Assembly: GCA_963921195.1 (NCBI GenBank)
Contig: OY992540.1
Location: forward strand, 44,787,890-44,851,889
Direction: 5' to 3'
DNA from: Pegoplata infirma
Taxonomy: Eukaryota > Arthropoda > Insecta > Diptera > Anthomyiidae
Length of the DNA stretch: 64,000 nt
Position numbers and translations under genes: made by a program. The notes beneath the pieces are model-generated. The model saw only the letters and a program-made list of their open reading frames with translations. It was not told the DNA's origin and searched no databases. This document shows positions 22,976 through 33,896 of the stretch, one piece after another; positions within the stretch are counted from its first letter, which is position 1; each line of letters opens with the position of its first letter.

Positions 22976-24079
22976 GAGTGTCCCTTATTTTGGAAATGTT
23001 GGAAATCTTGAGACGGTACCCGCTAATTTTTTTCCTTTTGACTTAAAAATAACTCAGGAAAAATTTTACGCCCCTAGGACCACGCCTTCCCTACGCGACG
23101 GGGCCTTAAAGAGCGGGGCCTAAAAAATCATTTTTCCATACAAACCAAAAATTTTTTTTTTTGATTTTTAATTTTTTTGTTATTATTTATTTTATTACTT
23201 GGTTTGCTTATTCACGACAAAAAATTTGATTTTGGTGGGATAAGTCTTTCAGCGCTAAAAAATTTTTCGCAAAAAAAAAATTTGAGCCGCCGGGGTCCTG
23301 CAGTAAAAAATTTTTAAAAAATATTTTTTTTTAGTTTTGACCAGCAACGGTTTTAGTTGTTATATTGCTTTTAATGATATATATTCCAAAAAAAAAATTA
23401 TTCATACCTGTGACATCTTTATCTTTTTCGAAAAAAAAATTTTTAGCCGTAGGGATCCTACGGTAAAAAATTTTTAAAAAATATTTTTTTTTAGTTTTGA
23501 AAAGCAACGGTTTTAGTTGTTATGTTGTTTTTAATGATATATATTCCAAAAAAAATATTATTCATATTTGTGACATCTTTATCGTGTATCGAAAAAAATC
23601 AACAATGCATTTTGTACCCTTTTTTAGAACACGATAAAGATGTCACAGATACAAAAAATATTTTTTTATGAATATATATCATTTAAAGCAACATAGGAGC
23701 TAAAACCGTTGCTGGTCAAAACTAAAAAAAAATATTTTTTAAAAATTTTTTACTGTAGGACCCCGGCGGCTCAAAATTTTTTTTTGCGAAAATTTTTTTA
23801 GCGCTGAAAGACTTATCCCACCAAAATCAAATTTTTTGTCGTAAATAAGCTAAGCAAGTAATATAATAATTAACAACAAAAAAATTAAAAATCAAAAAAA
23901 AATTTTTTGGTTTGTATGGAAAAATGATTTTTTAGGCCCCGCTTTTTAAGGCCCCGTCGCGTAGGGAAGGCGTGGTCCTAGGGGCGTAAAATTTTTCCTG
24001 AGTTATTTTTAAGTCAAAAGGAAAAAAATGAGCGGGTACCGTCTCAAGATTTCTAACATTTCCAAAATAAGGGACACTC
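22976..24079. mobile_element. fold-back element with GAGTGTCCCTTATTTTGG ends
   Basis: The termini 'gagtgtcccttattttgg' are identical inverted repeats, each next to TA (22,974-22,975 and 24,080-24,081). The arms are several hundred bases and include 'acgcccctaggaccacgcc' and 'ccctacgcgacggggcc' in both orientations. The left arm contains a tandem duplication of about 170 bases (roughly 23,280-23,440 and 23,450-23,605) that the right arm has only once. No ORF. Confidence 0.8.
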
Positions 24080-24081
24080 TA

Positions 24082-25204
24082 ATATTTACATACAAACTAA
24101 AACACATGCCACTAAATACAAATTTTTGTTCTTGGAAATCGATGGTGTCATTGATTTCCAGGAAAAAATGGCATTCCAACATTATTTAAGAAAATGTTGT
24201 TGAAAGTTTTTTTGGAATTCTGTGAAATTTTTTGAATTTTTTTGTTTCTTAATTTTTAACCTCCATAATTTTATCAACAATATTGTCATAGAAAATTTGT
24301 TCGCACAACCGATAGTTTACGACAAAAAAATCAAATATTTGGCTCTATAACAAACTTTGAATGTTTATTGCTCAACAATATGAGACAACCCCTTACTTTT
24401 CTTGGACAAAATTAATTATTTTGCCTTTTTTTTTTTTAAATACTTAAAGTAATAAAATATATTTATTTGGAAATAACTCGGCAAATCAGTGAGCAGTGGA
24501 CCGATTACAATACAATTTTCCAAATAAAAAAATATTGGTATGTCTATTTTTAAGTCTCACTCAAGTTCATTTATAAAATAAAACGTTTTACTTAAATCTC
24601 AATCATAATTCGGCCACAACTGTGAATAACGGTTTTCTTTAATGGTTGGATTTAAAGTGTTAACCAGGCATGTATTCAGTAACTGTAATTCACACTAAGC
24701 CAATAAAACACTTTAACGTGTTTTTAGTAGAGGCAGACACCTTAAAAAAATAAAAAAAAAAAATAAAACAACAACAAAGTGCCACAAACTATATTGCAAT
24801 AGACATACAATGTGCGTTTCAATGTGTGTTTAATTGTTTTTGGGAACAGTGGTTGGGAAGTGGAACAAATGTTGTGAAAGAAAAACTTTGGGAAAGAAGA
24901 TTAGTGTGAAAACTAAATTACGTCGAAATTAAATCGAACTGGAACTCATAGTCAATATGTTGCTTACTTTATCGTTTTGTTAGATTTAGTTAAAAAATTA
25001 ATTGATTCAATTAAAATTTTAATCGAAACCAAAAATTTTATCAATAATTTTTTTTTTATAATTAGTTTTTTTCTTTGCCTTTTTCTCCAGTAATCATTGT
25101 AATACACTTCCTAAACCACTGTTATTTTCTTCCTCTATATTGTCACATACAGTATATTTTTTTCTTTATTCCTAGTTTATATGATACGTACGTTTGTACG
25201 TATA
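24082..25204. other. unassigned AT-rich stretch
   Basis: No gene, repeat boundary or domain recognised. The short word 'aaatcgatggtgtcattgat' near 24,138 is not part of any structure I can identify. Confidence 0.35.
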
Positions 25205-25290
25205 TCTATATATATAAAAGAGTAATGTGACTGACTGACTGACTTATATACTCATTCATCATCGCCCAGCTCAAACCGCTGAAGCAAGAG

Positions 25291-26155
25291 ACTTGAAATT
25301 TGGACTGTAGGTCCACCTCCCGGAATATAGATCCACTAAGGCTGGATTTTTGCCAATGTTGATTCTAAGGGGGTAAAAAGGGTAAAAAACTGTACTTTTG
25401 GTACTTTTTATATCTCCTGAAATAATGGTCATAGAGACTTGAAATTTGGACTGTATGTTCACATCCCGAAATATAGATCCAGTAAGGCCGGATTTTTGCC
25501 AATGTTGATTCTAAGGGGACAAAAAGGGTATAAAACTGTACTTTTGGTACTTTTTATATCTTCTGAAATAATGGTCACAGAGACTTGAAATTTGGACTGT
25601 GTGTTCAACTCCTGGAATATAGATCCATTAAGGCCGGATTTTCGCCAATGTTGATTCTAAGGGGGTAAAACGGGTAAAAAACTGTACTTTTGGTACTTTT
25701 TATATCTCCTGAAATAATGGTCACAGAAACTTGAAATTTGGACTGTATGTTCACCTCCCGGAATATAGATCCAGTAAGGCTGGATTTTTGCCAATGTTGA
25801 TTCTAAGAGGGTAAAAAGGGTAAAAAATGTACCTTTGGTACCTTTTATATTTCCTTAAATAATAGTCCTAGACACTTGAAATTTTGAATGTAGGTTCAGC
25901 TCCCGGAATATAAATCTACTAAGGCTGGATTTTCCCAATGTTGATTCTTAAGGGTAAAAAGGGTAAAAAACTGTCCTATTGGTACCTTTTATATTTTCTT
26001 AAATAATGGTCCTAAAAACTTAAAATTTGCAATGTAGGTTCACCTCTCGGAAAAAATATTCACCAAGGCTGGGTTTTTGCCAATGTTGACTCTACGGGGG
26101 TAAAATGGAAAAAAGTGTACTTTTGGTACTTTTTTTAATTTACTGAAATAATGGT
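25291..26155 (+). repeat. 146-bp tandem repeat, about six diverged copies
   Basis: 'acttgaaatttggactgt' recurs at 25,291, 25,437, 25,583, 25,729, 25,874 and 26,018 (the later ones degenerate), a spacing of 144-146 bases. Each unit includes 'atagatccactaaggctgg', 'ccaatgttgattctaagggg' and 'gtacttttggtactttttat'. Further degenerate units continue after the 16-bp satellite (27,110-27,400). Confidence 0.85.
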
Positions 26156-27095
26156 ACCTTTTATAAAAAATACCTTTTATAAAAGTACCTTTTATAAAAA
26201 GTACCTTTTATAAAAAGTACCTTTTATAAAAAGTACCTTTTATAAAAAGTACCTTTTATAAAAAGTACCTTTTAGAAAAAGTACCTTTTATAAAAAGTAC
26301 CTTTTATAAAAAGTACCTTTTATAAAAAGTACCTTTTATAAAAAGTACCTTTTATAAAAAGTACCTTTTATAAAAAGTACCTTTTATAAAAAGTACCTTT
26401 TATAAAAAGTACCTTTTATAAAAAGTACCTTTTATAAAAAGTACCTTTTATAAAAAGTACCTTTTATAAAAAGTACCTTTTATAAAAAGTACCTTTTATA
26501 AAAAGTACCTTTTATAAAAAGTACCTTTTATAAAAAGTACCTTTTATAAAAAGTACCTTTTATGAAAAGTACCTTTTATAAAAAGTACCTTTTATAAAAA
26601 GTACCTTTTATAAAAAGTACCTTTTATAAAAAGTACCTTTTATAAAAAGTACCTTTTATAAAAAGTACCTTTTATAAAAAGTACCTTTTATAAAAAGTAC
26701 CTTTTATAAAAAGTACCTTTTATAAAAAGTACCTTTTATAAAAAGTACCTTTTATAAAAAGTACCTTTTATAAAAAGTACCTTTTATAAAAAGTACCTTA
26801 TATAAAAAGTACCTTTTATAAAAAGTACCTTTTATAAAAAGTACCTTTTATAAAAAGTACCTTTTATAAAAGTACCTTTTATAAAAAGTACCTTTTATAA
26901 AAAGTACCTTTTATAAAAAGTACCTTTTATAAAAAGTACGTTTTATAAAAAGTACCTTTTATAAAAAGTACCTTTTATAAAAAGTACCTTTTATAGAAAG
27001 TACCTTTTATAAAAAGTACCTTTTATAAAAAATGCCACTTATAAAAAGTACCTTCCATAAAAAGTACGTACATAAAAAGTACCTTCCATAAAAAG
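26153..27095 (+). repeat. 16-bp satellite (AGTACCTTTTATAAAA)n
   Basis: About 55 nearly perfect copies of a 16-base unit, agtaccttttataaaa, degenerating at the right edge into 'gtaccttccataaaa' variants. The unit resembles the 'gtactttttatatc' part of the 146-bp repeat, so the satellite probably arose by expansion of a piece of that unit. Confidence 0.95.
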
Positions 27096-27944
27096 TACAC
27101 TTTTTGGAACTTTTTTATTTCTTGAAATAATAAACATAGAAACTTGAAATTGGAAAAGGTTCGCCTATCGGAAAATAATTGGGTTAAAAGGAATAAAAAA
27201 GTGTACTTATTTACTTCCTGATATAAAGTGGCCCCAGAAACTTAAAATTTGGAATGTAAAATCCTTTGGTGAAAAAAGAGATTGGGAAAAGTTTTTTTTT
27301 TTAAATTCCGTTTCTTAACGGGGATAAAAAGTACTTTTAATATTTGCTGAAACAATGATCCTAGATAATTGAAATATGGATTGTAGGATCCTTCGGGGAA
27401 GAAAAAACATTCTGAAAGAGCTACTTTTCTTAAATTCCGTTTCTAATGGGGGTAATAAAGTGTACTTTTGGTACTTTTTCTGTGCCTATAACAATGACCT
27501 TAGAAAATGGAGATGGAATTGGAAATGAAATGGAGTAGAACGGGGAACAATATGGAATAGAGCAAAGAACAATAAGGAATGATACTTTTAACTCAAATTT
27601 TTGGCGTTTGCCTTTTTTTACTCCATATTTTTTTTTTATTGCAATTTCTTTTTTCACTGAAATATTTATTCATTCAAAATCCAAAATCCCGACATAAGGA
27701 CTCGAAAATTGTCATTATATTTTTCCCCCGGAACGAACATGATAACGTACCAGCAAAGTTATTAAAATTTTATTGTTTATATTATTCATTGAAATATTTT
27801 TTTATGGAAGACTTAAACGTCCACAAGTAAATAAAACAAAGACTACGTAGGGGAATTTTTTGAAAATCGATAGAATAATCCTGATCCTCCTATTATCCGG
27901 TATTCAATACAACCGGTAACGAAGTACCGGGATTGTAAGCTAGT

Positions 27945-28539
27945 AACATCATAAACCATGTAAGCTGAGATTTGTAGTGATTTTTCTCAGTTTTTGTTAC
28001 TCCTATTTTGCGGCCATAAAACTTTAGTAAAAACAAGATGAACAACAAAAATACAAAAAAATTCCAAAAAAAAAAAAAAAATCAGAAACATGTATAAACG
28101 TTTGATGTTGATTAAAATGGAGCCATGTGTGTTCGATTACACTCATCCAAACCAACACATACATAAACTTCAGCTTACATTCCCTAAGAGCTTTTCAAAG
28201 ATTTAATGCACGATTTTTTGTTTTGCTTGTGCTTTTTTTTTTCTTTTTTTTTTGGGGGGAAAATAGCATAAAATTTTGGCTAAAGAGTTGTAGAATAACA
28301 TTCGACTATATAAAAACAACAACGACACTCAATAAAAAAAAAAAAAAACTTTAACACACTAACTCATACAATAACACACATTTCCCATACGACATCATAA
28401 CAATTTACTAAAAGTATTAAAGTTGACACAAGAGGATTAACGAGTATATAAAATACACATGCATGCATTATAGACTGGCATTATTTATATGCAAAAAATT
28501 GTTTCTGTAAGTGAGCGTAAAATTTTTTTGTGTTTGTTT
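27945..28539. other. unassigned AT-rich stretch
   Basis: No feature recognised. Contains long A and T runs. Confidence 0.35.
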
Positions 28540-28995
28540 TTTAGTATAAAAATACTTTTTGAGTGCCAAAAATACGTTGTAAAATATTGTTGTGACTTAT
28601 AAATGCTTTTAAGACTTGTTTAACGGTTTTTCAACACGTGAATTTAAGGTGAAACCAATCTGAAATTAACCGTTTTGCTGATAACTTTTGAAACACTGTA
28701 CCGATTTTGCTGAAATTCAAGAGGAACCAGACTAGGGGAACTACAAATGTATATGTCAAGTCCAAGCATCCTCAGAATTATCTTTAAAAATGTTTTTTTT
28801 TTTTTCTTTTAAATTCGCAAAAAAAACCCTTGCCGAAAATCAATCTTTTGCTTATAACTTTTGAACCAATAAACCGATTATGCTGAATTTCAATAAAAAA
28901 CCTGACCAGGAAAATTAACAACATATTAGCAAAACTTCAGCAGCCTCAGTGTTGTCTTTCCAAATTTAGAGTGTTTTCAACAGACAGACGGACGG
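28540..28995 (-). repeat. R1 dispersed repeat, interrupted minus-strand copy
   Basis: The inverse of R1 from its 3' half ('gtataaaaatactttttgag', 'tcaacacgtgaatttaaggt') to 'gttttcaacagacagacgg', where it stops at the fold-back insertion near 28,998. Confidence 0.7.
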
Positions 28996-28998
28996 GAA

Positions 28999-30243
28999 GG
29001 GGCATTCCAAGTCAAATCGGACTCTTTGAAATTTTTTTTTTTTAGATTTTGCCAATTTGTTTACAGTTTTTAGAACCCTTCGAAAACTCCTTCGTGGTAA
29101 ATTTTCAGATTTTTTTGATGACCCGTTCAAAAGATATCGAATTTTTAAAAATTGGTAGTTTGTTCCTTTACTCAAACTTCTTTTACTCATAACTTCTTCA
29201 ATAATGGTCCAAATTTCAATTTTTTTTTTTTTTTAATTTTTTGTGTTTTTTTACGTACTTTTTAAAAACAAAATCCCAAAAAATTCTTAAAAGCGCTCTA
29301 GTATGCGATTTTTAAGTTTTAAAATTTAAATCTCATTTTTGGAAATGTTTGTGCTCTTCGATTTTTTTGAAATTTTTTTGTGTAAAACTTCTATCGATTC
29401 TACAAATTTTTTGCCCAAGAGGATCGTGGGATAACGATTATTGCTATTTTTTTTAATTTTTTGAAAAAAATTTATTGTAATTTTCCAATCTTAAAATCAT
29501 TTCTACTGCTCCAATGGTGCGTCTTAGAGGGGTCATCTATAAGACCGACCCCCATTAATTTTTACGTCTTAACATTTCTTTGGAACAAACTAATAGCCTA
29601 TATCCGATTTCTAAGGGGGCTCCCACACAAAACGACATTTTTTAAAATTTGCTCCAACCGCTCTAACTGCCCTAATAGTGCCCTTAGAGCAACAAAATGT
29701 ATGACCGACCCACAAAATTTTTTTAGTCTCAACATTTTCTCTGAACACACCTACCCTCTATACATTTTTTTTTATTTTTTGTAAATTTGTTTTATTTTAT
29801 CAGCTTCTACCGGTCCAATGGTGCGTCCGAGAGAGGTCATTTATAAGACCGACCCCCATTTATTTTACCCTACAACATTTTTTTAAAACATACCTACGCC
29901 CTATCTCCACTCCCTAAGTAGGCTCCCATACAAGTAACAGTTGGAGCAAATTTTATAAAAATGTAAATTTGAATGGAAGCCTTCTAAGGGAGTAGAGATA
30001 GGGCGTAGGTATGTTTTAAAAACATGTCGTAGGGTAAAAATAAATGGGGGTCGGTCTCACTAATGACCCCTCTCGGACGCACCATTGGACCGGTAGAAGC
30101 TGATTAAATAAAAAAAATTACAAAAAATAAAAAAAAAAATTGTAAGGGGACCGCCTTAACAATTAGAGATAGAGGGTAGATGTGTTCAGAGAAAATGTTT
30201 GGACTAAAAAAATATTGTGGGTCGGTCAAAATTTTGTTGCTCT
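28999..30243. mobile_element. fold-back element FB-3, right arm truncated (first duplicate)
   Basis: Begins 'ggggcattccaagtcaaatc'. The inner part, 29,686-30,243, is a palindrome: 'agagcaacaaaatgtatgac', 'gaccgacccccatttatttt' and 'ctacgccctatctccactcc' reappear inverted. The outer ~690 bases of the left arm have no partner because the right arm ends where an R2 fragment begins. Confidence 0.7.
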
Positions 30244-30245
30244 AA

Positions 30246-30640
30246 TTTAAATATTCTTTTTTTATACCCAAGTCGACAAAAAGGGGTGGGAAAAAATCGA
30301 CTTTTGTGATTTTCCTTAGTACAAGTGCAGGTCGAGGAACTTCACATGGAATGAAAATGTTTATTTTGTGAAAAAATAAAAAAAATAGCATGAAAAAGAA
30401 TTGCGTTTTCTGGAGTAGTTTTAGTTCTTCAAGGGGGAACTTTTTTCCCCCTAATCCGATTTTCCACATCTCCGAACTTAACCAGCCTATAATCATAAGA
30501 CATATTCATGCCAAAATTCAGGAGTCTAGCTGCTGCTTTATTTTGGACTGTATTGTGTCTTCCTCAGACAGACGGACAGCTGCTAGACGGAAGGACAGAC
30601 AGCGCCATAATGTATTCGAATCGATCACTGATCAATAGTA
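30246..30640 (-). repeat. R2 fragment (first duplicate)
   Basis: R2 landmarks on the minus strand: 'gactgtctgtccttccgtct', 'acaatacagtccaaaataaa', 'ttaagttcggagatgtgg' and 'gttcccccttgaagaacta'. It ends at 'gatcactgatcaatagtata', where FB-3 begins again. Confidence 0.75.
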
Positions 30641-30644
30641 TATA

Positions 30645-31861
30645 TGGGGCATTCCATGTCAAATCGGACTCTTTGAAATTTTTTTTTTTTTAGATTTTCC
30701 CAATTTGTTTACAGTTCTTAGAACCCTTCGAATACTCCTTCGTGGTAAATTTTCAGATTTTTTTGATGACCCGTTCAAAAGATATCGAATTTTTAAAAAT
30801 TGGTAATTTGTTCCTTTACTCAAATTTCTTTTACTCATAACTTCTTCAATAATGGTCCAAATTTCAATTTTTTTTTTTTAATTTTTTTGTGTTTTTTTAC
30901 GTACTTTAAAAAAAAAATCCCAAAAAATTCTTAAAAGCGCTCTAGCATGCGGTTTTAAAATTTAAATCTCATTTTTGAAAATGTTTGTGCTCTTCGATTT
31001 TTTTGAAATTTTTTTGTGTAAAACTTCTATCGATTCTACAAATTTTTTGCCCAGGAGGATCGTGGGATAACGATTATTGCTTTTTTTTAAATTTGTAATT
31101 TTTTAATCTTAAAATCATTTCTACTGCTCCAATGGTGCGTCTTAGAGGGGTCATTTATAAGACCGACCCCAATTAATTTTAACGTCTTAACATTTCTTTG
31201 GAACAAACTAATACCCTATCTCCGATTTCTAAGGGGGCTCCCACACAAAACGACACTTTTTAAAATTTGCTCCAATCGCTCTAACTGCCCTAATAGTGCC
31301 CTTAGAGCAACAAAATGTATGACCGACCCACAAAATTTTTTTAGTCTCAACATTTTCTCTGAACACACCTACCCTCTATACATTTTTTTTATTTTTTGTA
31401 AATTTGTTTTATTTTATCAGCTTCTACCGGTCCAATGGTGCGTCCGAGAGAGGTCATTTATAAGACCGACCCCCATTTATTTTACCCTACAACATTTTTT
31501 TAAAACATACCTACGCCCTATCTCCACTCCCTAAGTTGGCTCCCATACAAGTAACAGTTGGAGCAAATTTTATAAAAATGTAAATTTGAATGGAAGCCTT
31601 CTAAGGGAGTGGAGATAGGGCGTAGGTATGTTTTAAAAACATGTTGTAGGGTAAAAATAAATGGGGGTCGGTCTCACTAATGACCCCTCTCGGACGCACC
31701 ATTGGACCGGTAGAAGCTGATTAAATAAAACAAATTAACAAAAAATAAAAAAAAAATTGTGTGGGGACCGCCTTAACAATTAGAGATAGAGGGTAGGTCT
31801 GTTCAGAGAAAATGTTTGGACTAAAAAAATGTTGTGGGTCGGTCAACATTTTGTTGCTCTA
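30645..31861. mobile_element. FB-3, right arm truncated (second duplicate)
   Basis: Near-identical to 28,999-30,243 with scattered substitutions and short indels in A/T runs. Here the terminus is preserved as TA then 'tggggcattccatgtcaaat'. Confidence 0.7.
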
Positions 31862-31863
31862 AT

Positions 31864-32282
31864 TTAAATATTCTTTTTTTATACCCAAGTCCACAAAAAG
31901 TGGCGGGAAAAAATCAACTTTTGTAATTTTCCTTAGTACAAGTGCAGGTCTAGGAACTTCACATGGAATAAAAATGTTTATGTTTAAACAAAAGAATTGT
32001 GTTTTCTGGACTATTTTTAGTTCTTCAAGGGGGAACTTTTTTCCCCTAATCCGATTTTCCACATCTCCAAACTTAACCAGCCTATAATCATAAGACATAT
32101 ACGTGCCAAAATTCAGGAGTCTAGCTCTTTTATTTTCGACTCTATTGTGTCTTCTTTAGACAGACGGGCAGACGGCCGGACAGACAGCGCCATAATGTCT
32201 TCGAATCGATCACACCGATATTTCGATGCGCTACACAGGAAATGACAAAGCGATTATCCCTCATGGTGTAGTTGGAGGGTAT
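31864..32282 (-). repeat. R2 copy (second duplicate, with complete 5' end)
   Basis: Same R2 sequence as 30,246-30,640, but it continues through 'cgatatttcgatgcgctaca' to 'ctcatggtgtagttggaggg' and 'tataac', the R2 5' terminus. Confidence 0.75.
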
Positions 32283-32285
32283 AAC

Positions 32286-33226
32286 AAGAAGAAAAATTAA
32301 ATTCGATTTGACCAAAATCATGAATACCATCCCCAATGCCCTTTTTAAGTGATAGAAAATTTTCTAAAGTGAAAAAATTAAAAAATTTTGAATATATCTA
32401 GTTTAAATATAAAACATTTTTAGTAATTTTTTAAAAAAATATTTTTTTGTTTAAAGTGTAATACTAACTATTGTAAATTTGCTAAATACTGTTGACAATG
32501 GAATTTGACAAATGTCGAAACAATTGTCGAGTAAGTCTTGCAAAATGACCATACCAATTAATTTAAAACAAACAAACTTTATAAATATTTTCTTGAAAAT
32601 TGTTACTTTGGCAATATCATTGTAAAAACTGGTAAAGAAACGTGACCTCGAGCTGGAGTAATCTTTCACAAATTGTTTTCAGTGTATTTTTTTTAGTATA
32701 AAAATATTTGTGAGTGACAAAAATATCCTGTAAAATATTTTTGTGACTTGTAAATGTTTTTAAAACTTTTTTAACGGTTTTTCAACACGTGAATTAAGAG
32801 TGAACCCATTCTGAAATTCACGGTTTTGCTAATAACTTTTAAACCAATTTACCCACTATGCTGAAATTTAATACCAACTAGACCAGGGGAACGAAAAATA
32901 TTTTTTCAGCACGTGAATTTACAGTGAAACCCTTCTGAAATTCACGGTTTGTCTTATAACTTTTTAACCATTGAACCGATTTCGCTGAATTGCAATATCA
33001 GCCTGACCAGGTAAATTGACAACATATGTGCCAAACTTGAGCAGCCTCTGTATAGTTTTTAAAAACTTAGCGAGTTTTCAACAGACAGAAAGAGGGACGG
33101 ACTTCGCGATATTGTCTTAAAATGGATTAAGGCTTATGTATAGATATTTTATGGGGTCCTCCTATACCAATATTTCGAGGTGTTACAAACGGAACGAAAA
33201 ACTTATGTATAACCTCTATCACTTGA
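32286..33226 (-). repeat. R1 dispersed repeat, minus-strand copy with internal insertion
   Basis: The inverse of R1 from its 3' end ('aaattaaattcgatttgacc', 'atgaataccatccccaatgc') to the 5' end ('gaggtgttacaaacggaacg', 'ataacctctatcacttga'). About 250 bases (32,440-32,690) do not match other R1 copies. Confidence 0.7.
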
Positions 33227-33896
33227 ATAAAATAATAAAAATATATTACATTGCCTTGTATTGTATAATTTTGGTATAATAAATTGGAATATCAAATAGA
33301 ATATCGGCAATTGAAATTTGTTAAAAAATTTCCTAAAATGGTGGGTTTTTCGTACGTTAAAGCAATTAAAAAAAAATCAAAATTTTTTCCCATTAACTTT
33401 TTTATAGAGCTCGAGACAAACTTTCATTCAAATTTAATTTGTACCAAATCAGATCATTTTAACCTATGGCGCTCTGATAATAATTTAGTTTTTTTTGGTT
33501 GAAATTTCCCATAAAAAGTTCAAGGGAAAGAAATTTTCGGGACTTTCACGAATCAACCAAACTAGTTTTTACTTCAAGTTGCGAGCACTGTAAATGTATT
33601 TCTTGATTATGAATCTGGGGTGCCCCAACAATATATTTCGATGAAAATCAAAATCTTCGCCAGAGACGTTTACGAAAAAATAGCGGTAAAACGTCAAAAA
33701 AAATTGTCATTTTAAACTTATCTCGAAAACGAAGAGAGATATAAAAAATTACTTAAACAACAATTATTGCTTGGGATAAAAGCATCAAAACTGCAATTTC
33801 ACATTTTGCAATTGCAACGTGTTCGTTGAAATTGTATTGTAAATACCGCGTTAAAAATTCTGTATTTACTTACTTTCCCGAATAAAATTGTTCATA
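33227..33896. other. unassigned AT-rich stretch
   Basis: No gene or element ends recognised. Confidence 0.35.

Larger units (their letters stand above)
25205..27943 (+). mobile_element. Helitron-like non-autonomous element with satellite interior
   Basis: The 5' end 'tctatatatataaaagagta' lies after an A. The 3' end is CTAG (27,940-27,943) before a T, preceded by a 6-bp hairpin CCGGTA/TACCGG (27,913-27,918 and 27,925-27,930) with the loop ACGAAG. TC...CTRR ends, a subterminal 3' hairpin, insertion between A and T, and no target duplication are the Helitron hallmarks. Near the 5' end, 'gtgactgactgactgact' and 'catcgcccagctcaaaccgc' resemble insect Helitron ends as I remember them. The interior is non-coding tandem repeat. 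Confidence 0.75.
28999..32210 (+). repeat. 1,647-bp direct tandem duplication (FB-3 plus R2 fragment)
   Basis: Bases 28,999-30,645 and 30,646-32,210 align end to end at a constant offset of about 1,647 (for example ggggcattcc at 28,999 and 30,646). Both copies have the same composite junction between truncated FB-3 and R2 at 30,243 and 31,861, so this is a duplication and not two independent insertions. Confidence 0.8.

Noticed and set aside
26153..27095. 16-bp array as a CRISPR
   Set aside because: There are no unique spacers: the units are directly adjacent and the context is eukaryotic. It is a satellite.
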